A DNA stretch of 64,000 nt from contig JAXGXY010000001.1 of the NCBI GenBank assembly GCA_040772545.1, positions 1,178,001 to 1,242,000 of the forward strand, written 5' to 3'. How positions within the stretch are numbered: the stretch's first letter is position 1; each line of letters starts with the position of its first letter. Both the position numbers and the translations under genes were made by a program. The notes under the pieces were generated by a model. It ran no database searches. It was not told where the DNA came from and was given only the letters and a program-made list of their open reading frames with translations. The DNA is from UBA1431 sp002329665. GTDB taxonomy: Bacteria; Bacillota; Clostridia; Christensenellales; UBA1431. Shown in pieces: positions 7,219-16,444 of the stretch.

Positions 7219-9408
7219 CTACAAAGGAAACATGTTTTTACCACAATGGCAACGGAGTATAGATGGGGATAAACCATCAAGCGTTAGATGCAATTTCGTT
7301 TTACAATCAGGGCACTGAAAGGCGCGGCAGTAGTTTTCCATTGCGCTTAACGCGGATAAAAACTCGGTTTTTGATACTATATATTGGGGATTATAATGAA
7401 CCAAAATATTAGTAATCCAGTTTTCAGAATCAAGTTTTGTCCTAGTTGCTTTCAACTCAGCTTCCTTACGCTCCAATGCAGATTGCATGTCGGTATTAGA
7501 AAACTTGGCAGAATGCTTTTTTGCTTTTATGTATAATTCTTTGAGCTTTGAATGAGCAGCATTCATGTACTGTCCAAAGTCCCATTTGTGAGCTGAATTA
7601 TAGGGCAAGTTGGCGATCAATTCATCGCAGACACTCTCAAAAAAACATTCCATTTCGCACCGTAAAAAAGCGGATGCTTCATTAAGACTTATATCCGCTT
7701 TACTTTTTGCAATGCTCCATATATCATGCCCGATACTTATCATAGGACCGGCATCTACACTCCATGATGAGAAATGAATATAATTGCTGTTTAGTACAAT
7801 TCCAGAATTAATAAGATGTCGGGCCCACACTTGGTCGTGTGTAGTTATTATGAACTGCCTTGTCTCAAAGAAATCCTTAAGGATTTTGCAAAAGTTTTTT
7901 CGGTGTTCAATATCCACTGACATTACAACATCATCGAGAACAACAACTTCAAAATTGGGTGAAGTCAGACTTTCCATAAGAGCAAAAAACAAAGCAATTC
8001 CCATACTATCCTGATGGCCCTCGCTGTGATATGCCATTGGAGGATACTTACCAAAGCCATAGAAATCAACATTTAGACTTATACCTGATTTCGCATTCTC
8101 AAGCGATACAGAAAAATCTCCTTCATCATCGTGGTGCATCGTTTGATAGAAGGTCGCAAAACGATCGCTTATTGAGTGAAACAGAATATTGAGTCTTTCT
8201 TCTTGAGCGGCCTCGTATGCACTAAGCACTTCTTCGGCTTTTTTTGTTGTTGCTTGATATAAGGGTTGCTGTTGTTTATATTTGCAGATATCAGAATAGA
8301 TATTAGTGGAATTGTTAAGTTTCTGCCAAGCCTCTGCCTTCGTCCGGCTTTGGGAATCTACTTGAGGCTTTATTTCGGCAATAAGTTCATTCAACAATTT
8401 CAGATAATCATTCAGTGCATATTCTTTTTGGTATTTTTCAAGTTCATTTTGTTTTTGGATAAATGAATCAATAGATGTATCCTTTATCCCATAGAACACC
8501 ATAAGACTGTCCGCCGCATTTTGCAGGATGGCCACATCTGCTTCTTTATTATCAATCATTTTAGCGTTAGCAATGATTGTTGTGAGTAAGCCTTTGTATG
8601 TTTGAACTTCCAAATCCAATTTTGAAATATCTGCGGAAAAATTATCAAGAAGAGAGGAAATGGATTCGCCCCTTCGTTTACGTTCTAATAAAAAGGACTT
8701 TAATTCGTCCTCTGTTGCCCATTGTGATAAACACAGAGGGCATACTCCCGTACCAGATAACAAATCGATGCCAGCTTTAACTAATGCAATAGAATTCTTA
8801 TCTTTGACAGATCCTTCCTCTTTTCCTATTTTATCAATAACGCTTTGAATTGCGGTAATACATTCTTCTACTGTTGTCATATAATTTGGTAAGTATTCAC
8901 GGAAACGCTCCAGCAACGTAAGGGTGTTGGCAAGTGATTCATTTTGCGTATCAGAATAAGCTAAGCCAGAAATAAATGAATTCCCTTCAAGTTGTACAAG
9001 TGGCTTTCCACCAAGCATAGAACGATAATGATTTATGCTATCGAGCAGTTGTGCACTGCTGTCAATAGCCAACTCCTTTTTTATTAAGGTAACATCATTA
9101 TCGTATTTTTGGCGTGCTTCTTTTTCTGCCGTTTTAGCTTTTTTTGCAAGCTTTACAAATACATCTCTTGCGTTCTTCAAATCGGTTATATCAAGCAATG
9201 TTTGTATTTGGTCGGAACGACTTTTGGGGGTGGTAAGGATATATCGGAGTAATTCTCTGCGCGACAAAAAGTGAGCTCCATTAGTCGCATGCTTTGAGAG
9301 CTCTTCGAATTGACTTCGATATTCATCGGGTATATTTATGGTGCTTTTATCCGCAACACAGCGGCTTGCAGTAAAAAGATGGTTGCCGATAAGGATGTCA
9401 AAAGCCAA
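7219..9408 (-). pseudogene. Rad50/SMC-like AAA ATPase lacking its N-terminal Walker A lobe
   Basis: The open frame has 729 codons from a TTG at 9406-9408. Visible are a long coiled coil with a zinc-hook-like CPLC (about residue 235), the signature-type segment YHSEGHQDSMGIALFFAL, Walker B FEVVVLDDVVMSVD followed by a THDQVW switch histidine, and a C-terminal zinc ribbon (CPDC...CHCG). The N-terminal 100-150 residues that should carry Walker A are absent, and an in-frame TAA lies five codons upstream of the TTG. Without Walker A it should not hydrolyse ATP alone. Relatives serve as DNA-end sensors in defence loci. I score it as a truncated gene, although a shortened product could still be made. 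Confidence 0.75.
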
Positions 9409-9523
9409 ACTGTTTAGGATGCATTATTAAAAAGATTTGTTCACTAACTGTATAATCTTTTATTTTATTCGCTGCCGCCATAAAATCCGTAAAACCAATA
9501 GGCCTGCGGTAGCCCGTTTGTTC

Positions 9524-9560
9524 GCCCTGGATATTTGACTGTCCGTTAAATATCCAGGGC
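9524..9560 (-). terminator. Hairpin at the end of the LRR-PHP-PolC operon
   Basis: GCCCTGGATATTT/AAATATCCAGGGC, a 13-bp perfect stem with an 11-nt loop, 45 nt after the lipoprotein stop. There is no U-tract on the minus strand and only TTT on the plus strand, so it may protect the mRNA 3' end rather than terminate alone. The rest of 9409-9604 shows nothing else. Confidence 0.5.
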
Positions 9561-9604
9561 TTTCCAATGCTGGTACATCCACAGACTTCACCGCTCTTTG
9601 TCTG

Positions 9605-10120
9605 CTATTGTATTCGCGTAACGGTTATCGTGCAAGGCTGCCAATAATCATCGCCTGAATAATTTCCGCAAGCGGGATTGGAACAGGGTTCTGTGAATTT
9701 CGACGTATATGAATCTCCCACGTCTTTAATGTTTCCTTCGGTTACAATCTTCTTTAAGGACAACCCCAGCGCCGGGGCAACCGATTCTCTTGAACAATGT
9801 TTGCAGCAGAATGTTCCCCGAATAGTGTCCCCGTCTACAAGTTTTGCGCTCAACATAGAGCCCCCGCTTGATATGGCGTACTCAGGCTCAGGGGTCGGCT
9901 CGGGGGTCGGTTCGGGAGTGGGCTCGGGGGTGTTGGTATCAGGAGCCATCTCCTCAGTGGGTTTTTGCGTGACCTCCATGGTTTCCGCCGGCACGGGGTT
10001 AACATCCTCGGTATTCTCCGTTTCGATAGCGGCGGAAGAACTTTGCGGACTCGCCGAGCACCCACCCAAAACAAGAGAAAACAACAACAATCCGACGACA
10101 AAGTACAAATAAGATTTCAT
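9605..10120 (-). CDS. Predicted lipoprotein with TPEP repeat linker
   Basis: 171 aa. The signal peptide MKSYLYFVVGLLLFSLVLGGC ends in a lipobox at Cys21. A Ser/Glu-rich stretch and four TPEP repeats (about residues 65-82) lead to a small domain of about 85 residues with cysteines paired as CCKHC and PCSNPAC, possibly a metal- or disulfide-stabilised module. The product would sit outside the membrane. It is the last gene of the run 14953 to 9605, 58 nt after the UDG-like gene. Function unknown. In this operon it may be an envelope partner of the membrane protease; that is inference. Confidence 0.7.
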   Translation of the reverse strand: MKSYLYFVVGLLLFSLVLGGCSASPQSSSAAIETENTEDVNPVPAETMEVTQKPTEEMAPDTNTPEPTPEPTPEPTPEPEYAISSGGSMLSAKLVDGDTIRGTFCCKHCSRESVAPALGLSLKKIVTEGNIKDVGDSYTSKFTEPCSNPACGNYSGDDYWQPCTITVTRIQ

Positions 10121-10178
10121 AACCCTTTCCTCCTACTGTTATTTTTACTAAACTTATTTCGCAGTGTTTTTTAACGCC

Positions 10179-10811
10179 TTATATAAAATCGCGCAATAAA
10201 TTGGCCGATTTGTCGGCATTTGCCCTATTGGGATGCGGCATAGAAACAACGCAAATGGGTTTGTTCTTATTGATTTTTTCGGTACGGTAATAATCTAATC
10301 CGTTGTTCTTTTCCCATTTGGAAGCTGAATCATTGTAAACAGTACTTTTAAGAATAGAAGCTGTCGGGTTGTCACCAAGCCCGCACGCAATGACGATATC
10401 GGGCTGGTAAAGATTGAGTTGTTCTTGTATAAAATCTCTATCCTTTTCCGCGGCTGCTTTTATGGCCGTTAGGTTTGAGCTGGCGCCGCCGCTCTCTTTT
10501 TTAAGATTGACAGCGCAAATTAACGGCAGTATTTTTTTGCGTTGATCATAATCAACTTTATCTGGATACGTATTAAATAAAATGACTTCTGCCCAGCGCA
10601 CAATATTATTCCAGGTGTCCCCATCCCCATCGTCCCTCAAGAACTGGCGCAAATCTCCATTTAACCCATTCGTCTCTCTTAAAACAAACACAATTTTGGG
10701 ACTCGTCTTTTCCCACAGTTCCGGGTTTACAACGCCATCCTTGTCAAACGATGCATATTCGCGGTCTAGTTTCCAGCGCTCAAACAGAGTGTTCTCTTTT
10801 GCTTGTATCAT
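10179..10811 (-). CDS. Uracil-DNA-glycosylase-fold-like protein of unknown function
   Basis: 210 aa. The order of strands resembles the UDG superfamily: PKIVFVLRETNG after an N-terminal helix, a central segment DIVIACGLGDNP, and a late ICVVSMPHPNRAN similar in place to the HPS/HPxx loop that inserts into DNA. The catalytic water-activating motif of classical UDGs (GQDPY) is not present, so glycosylase activity is not implied. The gene starts 23 nt after the metalloprotease stop and appears co-transcribed with it and with the LRR-PHP-PolC gene. The fold assignment is from motif placement only; a structure prediction would settle it. Confidence 0.5.
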   Translation of the reverse strand: MIQAKENTLFERWKLDREYASFDKDGVVNPELWEKTSPKIVFVLRETNGLNGDLRQFLRDDGDGDTWNNIVRWAEVILFNTYPDKVDYDQRKKILPLICAVNLKKESGGASSNLTAIKAAAEKDRDFIQEQLNLYQPDIVIACGLGDNPTASILKSTVYNDSASKWEKNNGLDYYRTEKINKNKPICVVSMPHPNRANADKSANLLRDFI

Positions 10812-10834
10812 GGAATGAATCTCCTTTGCTTATT

Positions 10835-11530
10835 TTATTTGTTGCGGGAAGTATTCTTTTTCCCACCACCCGCTATAGCCAGCACCAACAGAAATATCAA
10901 CAACAGCACATCGAAGACACCGGCTATATAAGTAAATGCACAGGCACGAAGCATTCTTCTCATTTTTCTAAGCTCGTCATCCTTATAGTTTCCGGTATTC
11001 GACAACTCATATAACGCTATCCTGCTGGCGCCAAACTCGATGGGCAGCAACACCAGCCGTGTGGCAAGCGCGGTGATCACACATAGGGTGGCGATAAGCA
11101 GCCATGTGTCTGTTTTAAGCAGCAAGTACAATATCACGACAATCGCGGATACGACGACCATAAAGCTCGTGGCATTCGAAAATAGTTTGAGTTTTATCAG
11201 CGGTGTATCCCTTTTCGAAAACTGCAGTGCGTGTCCTGCTTCATGGGCGGCCACGCAAATGGCAAGTATACTGCTTCCATTATACACTTCCGGCGTTAAA
11301 GCGATGGTATCATCCTTATAATAAAAGCCATTGGAGTCTTTCTCCTGCCGCACAGCACAACAGATACCCGCCGGACTATTGTCTAAAATCTCTATTGCCG
11401 CACTTCTGCCCGTGATCGCTTGATTTGAAGGATATTGGTTTGAATAATATGCCCAAGCCAGCTTAACCCAAATTTTTGCAAGTATCGATACGGCTGCGCA
11501 CACTGCCATGATCGTCAATAGTGTAGCCAT
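10835..11530 (-). CDS. Membrane zinc metallopeptidase, YugP-like (Zn_peptidase_2)
   Basis: 231 aa with an N-terminal TM segment, a zinc-protease motif HEAGHALQF (about residues 95-103), and two or three further TM segments (VVVSAIVVILYLLL, LLIATLCVITALATRLVLLP and the C-terminal VFDVLLLIFLLVLAIAG). The layout is that of neutral zinc metallopeptidase family 2 (YugP), usually a housekeeping membrane protein of 220-230 aa. The ATG follows GAGGTGATCCT, and the gene starts 27 nt after the LRR-PHP-PolC gene. A second, island-borne copy in an operon with a nucleic-acid-type protein suggests an effector or signalling role. Confidence 0.85.
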   Translation of the reverse strand: MATLLTIMAVCAAVSILAKIWVKLAWAYYSNQYPSNQAITGRSAAIEILDNSPAGICCAVRQEKDSNGFYYKDDTIALTPEVYNGSSILAICVAAHEAGHALQFSKRDTPLIKLKLFSNATSFMVVVSAIVVILYLLLKTDTWLLIATLCVITALATRLVLLPIEFGASRIALYELSNTGNYKDDELRKMRRMLRACAFTYIAGVFDVLLLIFLLVLAIAGGGKKNTSRNK

Positions 11531-11557
11531 AGGATCACCTCAAGACGAGTATACCGC

Positions 11558-14500
11558 TTATGTTGCACTGTTTTTGGTGCACTGTTCTGTAATTTCAATG
11601 CGACCATCCTTATTCTTGTTTATACAATAGCCGCGCAGCATCAGCTCATAGGCAACCGCATAGATTGCATCATCAGGTTGCTCTGCACATTCGACACCTT
11701 GGCTGTTTATTTGTTTCACTCTGTTTTGAACGTATTCCGTTCCTTTTGAGATATCTTCGGTAAAATTATCTGGCAAGGAGTTGATGTCTAAATACGCTTG
11801 ATAAAACTCCTTTGGATAATACAGCTTATACCATGCCATTTTTGAGGCCAATATAGTGTAAGCCACAGCATGTGCTTTTGGAAACAGATATTCAATCTTT
11901 TTCAGTATTTGCATTTGGGTTTCTGTTAAATAGGATGCACCCGCCCACCCGATGCTCGATTGCTCGAATATCGTGCAAGCTCTCCCTTTTCTAACGGCCT
12001 CCATCATCTGATAAGCGCGTTTTCTGTCCATGCCTTTGCCAATCAACATCTGAAAAACATCATCCCGGGTTGTTATCAGTTCGCGTAAGCTGATGTTGCC
12101 GCTTAAAAAGGGTTCCTCTTGGTTTTTTTCCCAGACTTTTGTTCCGTGGCATAGCGCATGGATCTTTACATAGTCAGAAAATGTTTCCGGTCGCAACTGC
12201 CGAATCATGTGTTGCGCGCGTGCCGAACCGAATTCAGGCAGTCCCGCCGTGCCGCTGATAAGATTGTCACAGCATATCCCGAGTTTTTCTGAGGATGAAA
12301 ACAGGCTGAGGGCTTCGCTTGTAATGGGAACATCATTGTAGCTTACACCCGTCGTTTGCCATAGTACGGGGAATAGATCGTAAAGGTTGTGCGCGGGAAG
12401 TTGCAAACAATGTAATTGATCGCGCAAATCAGGATGTTGATAATAGGCACAGGGCTGCCCGTCTATATCAACCACCGGTGTATAATCCCCCGCCTTAGCA
12501 TTTTGCGGTAAAATATACACTCCGCTATGATGCCCTGTTGTTTCGCGTCTTATGGCGGCGAAGTCTTGTGCTATTTTTTGAGCATCAATATCTGACACGG
12601 AATATCCATGTTTTTTGCAGAACGCTTCTATGTTCTCAAGCGAAAATACTTCGCTTGACATATGCATAGCTGAGGCGCGCAGTATTTTTGTTTTACCAAA
12701 GGCATTCTCTAGCGCCTCTATTACTTTTTCACGTATCCTTTCCGAGACGTTTATTTCGACAATCGGCTGATTTTCTCCACTCTGTCCGAAAAACGTTTCC
12801 ATAGGGATATTGTGGCCATCGCATGACAAGGGAGCGCCGCAATCCGGGCAAATCACATCTATGCAATCATACCCGGACACTAAATCAGATAGCCATTTGA
12901 AATAACCGCATGCTCTGCAAAATTGGTGCGGGGGCAAGGGGTTTACCTCGGTAATCCCCATCAAAAACGCTGCAAAAGATGACCCCACTGCGCCCCGGGC
13001 CATGACCGGATATCCGCCTTCTCTTAATACATCCGCGGCAATCTTTGCCGCCCGATATAGCGTCGCATGGCCGCGTCGGGCTATAATTTTCTGTTCTGTT
13101 TCTAATCTCTGGCGTATTTCAGGCTGTATGTATGCTTTGTGGTAAAGCTGAGCCGCCTTTTTTGTAGTCTCATCTATAACGGATTGTCCTGTAATATCCA
13201 TATCGTATCGACGTTCATTACGTGAAAACAAGCTTACAGCTTCCGTCATGTCCGCAATCATTGCAGGGTTGTGATGGATGATTTGCTCTCGAGTCTCTTC
13301 CTCTAAGTATGAAAAAGCACAGTTTTTACTGCGTATGTCGCGCAAATAATGCGATGGCTCACTATCTGAGTCGTTATGGATACGCAACAAAAACTCTTCT
13401 TCCGGCTTCAAGAACCGGGCATCGCTCACCGCGCAGACGGGTATGGAGAACTCTTTACCCAGCTTTATGATTGTTTTGACTGTGTCTTCAGTAAACACTG
13501 GTGAGATTTCTAAATAATCAAAATCCTGCGCAATTTGTTTTAGCTCCGCCCAAGATTGCCCTTTGCTGATTGCTTTAGCCAGTATGCCATGCTCACACGC
13601 GCTGCCCATGAGCAAATCGTCCCGTAACTCCATAATCTGTTCATACGCAACAACACCGTTTTGGGCATCATCGCCTAGCAAAGATATTATTTTGTAAAGG
13701 TTTTTAAGCCCGCGCCGATTTTTTGCAAGCAGTGTAATATGGCCGTTCTCTGTACGCGTTTCCAATCCATAGATGATTTTCGTTTGCAATCCTTGAAAGC
13801 ATCTTTTTATATCTGGAAAGGCTGCTACGGAATGATAGTCGGTAATTGCGATTGCTTTAACTTCATGGTCGAGAAAGAAATTCCTAAGCGCCCGATGCGA
13901 TATAATCGAGCCTGCATGTGAATACTGCGTATGAATCCGCAGTTCGACATACTTATTACTCAGCGAAGGTCCCGAAGCGACTATCTTCTTACCCGCTTTT
14001 CGCAGCGCATGAACCGGATAGTAATCTGTGATAAAATCGTTGTGTTCCAGCCACAGGAATTTAAGGTTAAGAAGTTCCAAAAGAGGAGATATGTCTTTCA
14101 CCCGGCTGCCGATAAGGTGTAGCTCCTCAATATGCTTGAGGTCTTTCAAAAAAGAAATGTCCGTACAGTTTTTGCCGCCGACAGAAAGCTTTTTTATTCG
14201 TTTCGCACGGGTTAACGCATGTTTTTCAACGCATAACTCATCGATATACAGTACAGTGATTCTGCCTATACTTTTAAATTCGTTCAGCGAGCACCTGTCC
14301 CTGTCAATTGGGTTCCCCCCTATCGATAGTCTGTTGATTTTCGTCAACTCTTTAAGCGGAGACAAATCCGCTATCTCGTTTTCCCAAAGAAAAACCGATT
14401 CTAGTTTTCCCATCACTTTCAGAGCGGATATGTCTTTAATATGGTTTCGACTTACATTGATATGACGTAGCTTTTTCATTGAAGACACAAAAGAAATATC

Positions 14501-14953
14501 CTTTAGTCCGCAATCATGCAATATTAGCTTTTCAAGATTACACAGCATAGACAAACCTGTTGAACTTGGCAAATCTATCTCGTCTAGTGTCAATTCTTTT
14601 AGCTTATCCAGTTTTTTCAAACACATCGCACCGCCTATATCGCTCAGGCAGATTCTCAGGCTGGATAGGTGCTTAAGTTCCCAGATAACCGATGTGTCCC
14701 GGATATCACACGCTTCGAGGCTGAGTGCCGTTAACCTAGGCAGTTTCGCAAGCTCTTTTAGATTTTCAAGATCCGTAGCTGCAAGCTGGAGGTTTTTTAG
14801 ATTAGGGAACCACTTAAGGTCTACAAGGGACTTTCCATGGTCAATTTTGAGTATGGTTACGCTGGTAGGTTTTATATATTTTTTATTTTGCTCCTCACAC
14901 ATGCGTTTCATCGCATTACAGAAAGCATCGTCGCCCAAATAATCATAGTTCAT
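11558..14953 (-). CDS. LRR - PHP - PolC-like fusion protein with degenerate polymerase active site
   Basis: 1131 aa from the ATG at 14953 (AGGAGG 8 nt upstream; another ATG 6 nt earlier is too close to it). Residues 45-310 are about ten leucine-rich repeats of the internalin type (NLKNLQLAATDLENL, KLESVFLWENEIADLS). Residues 335-520 are a PolC-type PHP domain (ELRIHTQYS, AITDYHS, IIYGLETR). Residues 620-1060 follow the PolC palm/fingers: GAVGSSFAAFLMGITEVNPL, a zinc site CRAC...CPDC, TTGHHSGVYILP, GLPEFGSARAQHMI, MEAVRKG, FPKAHAVAY. The palm motif PDIDLNF is here PIVEINV, and the later KLDILGHDD is CLQLPAHNL, so all three catalytic aspartates are lost. The first PHP metal motif HxH is RxH. 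OB and 3'-5' exonuclease domains are absent. Polymerisation is unlikely. A DNA- or replisome-binding sensor is a reasonable inference. Confidence 0.85.
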   Translation of the reverse strand: MNYDYLGDDAFCNAMKRMCEEQNKKYIKPTSVTILKIDHGKSLVDLKWFPNLKNLQLAATDLENLKELAKLPRLTALSLEACDIRDTSVIWELKHLSSLRICLSDIGGAMCLKKLDKLKELTLDEIDLPSSTGLSMLCNLEKLILHDCGLKDISFVSSMKKLRHINVSRNHIKDISALKVMGKLESVFLWENEIADLSPLKELTKINRLSIGGNPIDRDRCSLNEFKSIGRITVLYIDELCVEKHALTRAKRIKKLSVGGKNCTDISFLKDLKHIEELHLIGSRVKDISPLLELLNLKFLWLEHNDFITDYYPVHALRKAGKKIVASGPSLSNKYVELRIHTQYSHAGSIISHRALRNFFLDHEVKAIAITDYHSVAAFPDIKRCFQGLQTKIIYGLETRTENGHITLLAKNRRGLKNLYKIISLLGDDAQNGVVAYEQIMELRDDLLMGSACEHGILAKAISKGQSWAELKQIAQDFDYLEISPVFTEDTVKTIIKLGKEFSIPVCAVSDARFLKPEEEFLLRIHNDSDSEPSHYLRDIRSKNCAFSYLEEETREQIIHHNPAMIADMTEAVSLFSRNERRYDMDITGQSVIDETTKKAAQLYHKAYIQPEIRQRLETEQKIIARRGHATLYRAAKIAADVLREGGYPVMARGAVGSSFAAFLMGITEVNPLPPHQFCRACGYFKWLSDLVSGYDCIDVICPDCGAPLSCDGHNIPMETFFGQSGENQPIVEINVSERIREKVIEALENAFGKTKILRASAMHMSSEVFSLENIEAFCKKHGYSVSDIDAQKIAQDFAAIRRETTGHHSGVYILPQNAKAGDYTPVVDIDGQPCAYYQHPDLRDQLHCLQLPAHNLYDLFPVLWQTTGVSYNDVPITSEALSLFSSSEKLGICCDNLISGTAGLPEFGSARAQHMIRQLRPETFSDYVKIHALCHGTKVWEKNQEEPFLSGNISLRELITTRDDVFQMLIGKGMDRKRAYQMMEAVRKGRACTIFEQSSIGWAGASYLTETQMQILKKIEYLFPKAHAVAYTILASKMAWYKLYYPKEFYQAYLDINSLPDNFTEDISKGTEYVQNRVKQINSQGVECAEQPDDAIYAVAYELMLRGYCINKNKDGRIEITEQCTKNSAT

Positions 14954-15062
14954 ATCCATATCCTCCTAATTAAGCGGTGGTGTAAAAACCTATGTATATA
15001 ATAAACAGGGGGTTACGCCAAAATTAGTGCATAACCAGATTGTGACTCTTAAATGCTTTTAT

Positions 15063-16403
15063 CTATATTTCGCTGTTTCTGGCAACTATTCCGTTTTGTA
15101 GAACCTCCTTTATTTCTTTAAAAGACGAAACCACGTTTTTGGCTATATGCTCTAAAAATGCATCGGTCACTTTCAAATCATCACCGATTATTGATTTATC
15201 ATCGATTAAAGCATCTATATCGCTGAAATTTATCCGTTTCCCATCCGTTCCATTAATATATTTCCAACATCCAAACCCATCTTTATTTTCACACCAACCC
15301 TTCTTGGATATGAGGTCTCTATTTAGAACCTCTAACTTTTCTCGGATCGCTTTGGACTCGATTTTGGTAGCTTCTATAGATTCATCTTTATCTTTACAGA
15401 TCAAATATAGATATGTTTCAGTCTCAATATAAAAACGAATACTTTTATATTCATCATGAATTATTTCAATTTCAAGTGAAGGGTGGGCTTTTATGCTTTG
15501 TGTATAATAGCACTGAATGGCGTTCTCCAACTCGTCTGTAATTGGCACTACAGCGTATTGGTTTTCAGATTTGAATGCACCTTCTAATTTCGTCTGCAGT
15601 CTTGTAAAAAAATCTAATAAAATAGTTTTTCGAACGTTGGGCATTTCTTTGCGTAAAGCCAAAACCGCTTTATATTGTTCCTTCGTTTCAATCAGTTTCA
15701 TTATTTTCGAATCCTCCTTAAAGTTTCGTGCCAATACGTCGCAAAGTGATGCATATTGCTTACAAACTTCTTTAACATTGGGGTATTCGATCTGATCCGT
15801 GCAGGCTTTCAGCCACCCTTTAATGTCGTCTTTAAAGGAAATACAAACGATGCGGACTTTTCTCTCCCCATTTTCGTTTTTCTTTTTAAACAAAAGATCT
15901 TCTGATTCCCCTTTATCCATACCCCTGGTAGCATTCTCAGATGGTGATCTCCCATCCAGCGTCAAATAATAAAGTATGGCATCGCCGTTTCTGTAGTCTG
16001 CATAGCGCGTGAGCTGGCCTGTCTGATCTCCGGCATCGATCTTCATTTCGAGAACGATTTCACAAAACTGCTGTAAAAATAAATCCCCACAGCCATGACT
16101 GCCCTCTGGGTTTAAAAGTTCATACAAGAAAAGGGAATGCGTTTCTACCTCTCTGCGCTCCATTCTCAGTACTGAAAACACATTGAATCTAGCACCTGGC
16201 GCTTTTTCCGCCTCCTCTTTGCGTTCGCGTAGAATTTTCACGGCCTCGTTTAATCTATCCTTCGCGATAATGGCGCAGGCTCGCTCATCTTCAATGACGA
16301 AATCCGGCCGACTTGACTCACTGAACGCAACCTCCCGAGCAACATACTTGTCGCCTTTTCCAAAACAGCTTTGAGGAAGAGAAACCTTGTTCGATTGAAC
16401 CAT
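15063..16403 (-). CDS. PD-(D/E)XK nuclease superfamily 4-like protein with an internal deletion
   Basis: 446 aa, ATG behind GGAGGGG. Residues 70-115 (FNVFSVLRMERREVETHSLF, LLNPEGSHGCGDLFLQQF) are the typical start of PDDEXK_4 proteins. The segment LEMKIDAGDQTGQLTRYADY supplies the E-x-K and Gln of the active site. In relatives about 50-70 residues separate these two blocks and carry the first acidic residue (in an RIDIVI-like strand); here they are almost joined. The active site therefore seems incomplete, unless another acidic residue substitutes. The gene follows a WYL regulator by 41 nt. The family is widespread in defence islands with unclear roles. Confidence 0.7.
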   Translation of the reverse strand: MVQSNKVSLPQSCFGKGDKYVAREVAFSESSRPDFVIEDERACAIIAKDRLNEAVKILRERKEEAEKAPGARFNVFSVLRMERREVETHSLFLYELLNPEGSHGCGDLFLQQFCEIVLEMKIDAGDQTGQLTRYADYRNGDAILYYLTLDGRSPSENATRGMDKGESEDLLFKKKNENGERKVRIVCISFKDDIKGWLKACTDQIEYPNVKEVCKQYASLCDVLARNFKEDSKIMKLIETKEQYKAVLALRKEMPNVRKTILLDFFTRLQTKLEGAFKSENQYAVVPITDELENAIQCYYTQSIKAHPSLEIEIIHDEYKSIRFYIETETYLYLICKDKDESIEATKIESKAIREKLEVLNRDLISKKGWCENKDGFGCWKYINGTDGKRINFSDIDALIDDKSIIGDDLKVTDAFLEHIAKNVVSSFKEIKEVLQNGIVARNSEI

Positions 16404-16444
16404 ATTCCCCCTCCTTTATCGCTTCCTATATGGAACCGTTTGCA

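Noticed and set aside
10179..10811. Active uracil-DNA glycosylase
   Set aside because: The GQDPY-type catalytic loop is absent; only the general order of segments and an HPNR loop are similar.
11558..14953. Functional PolC replicative polymerase copy
   Set aside because: Catalytic aspartates, exonuclease and OB domains are missing, and an LRR region replaces the N-terminus.
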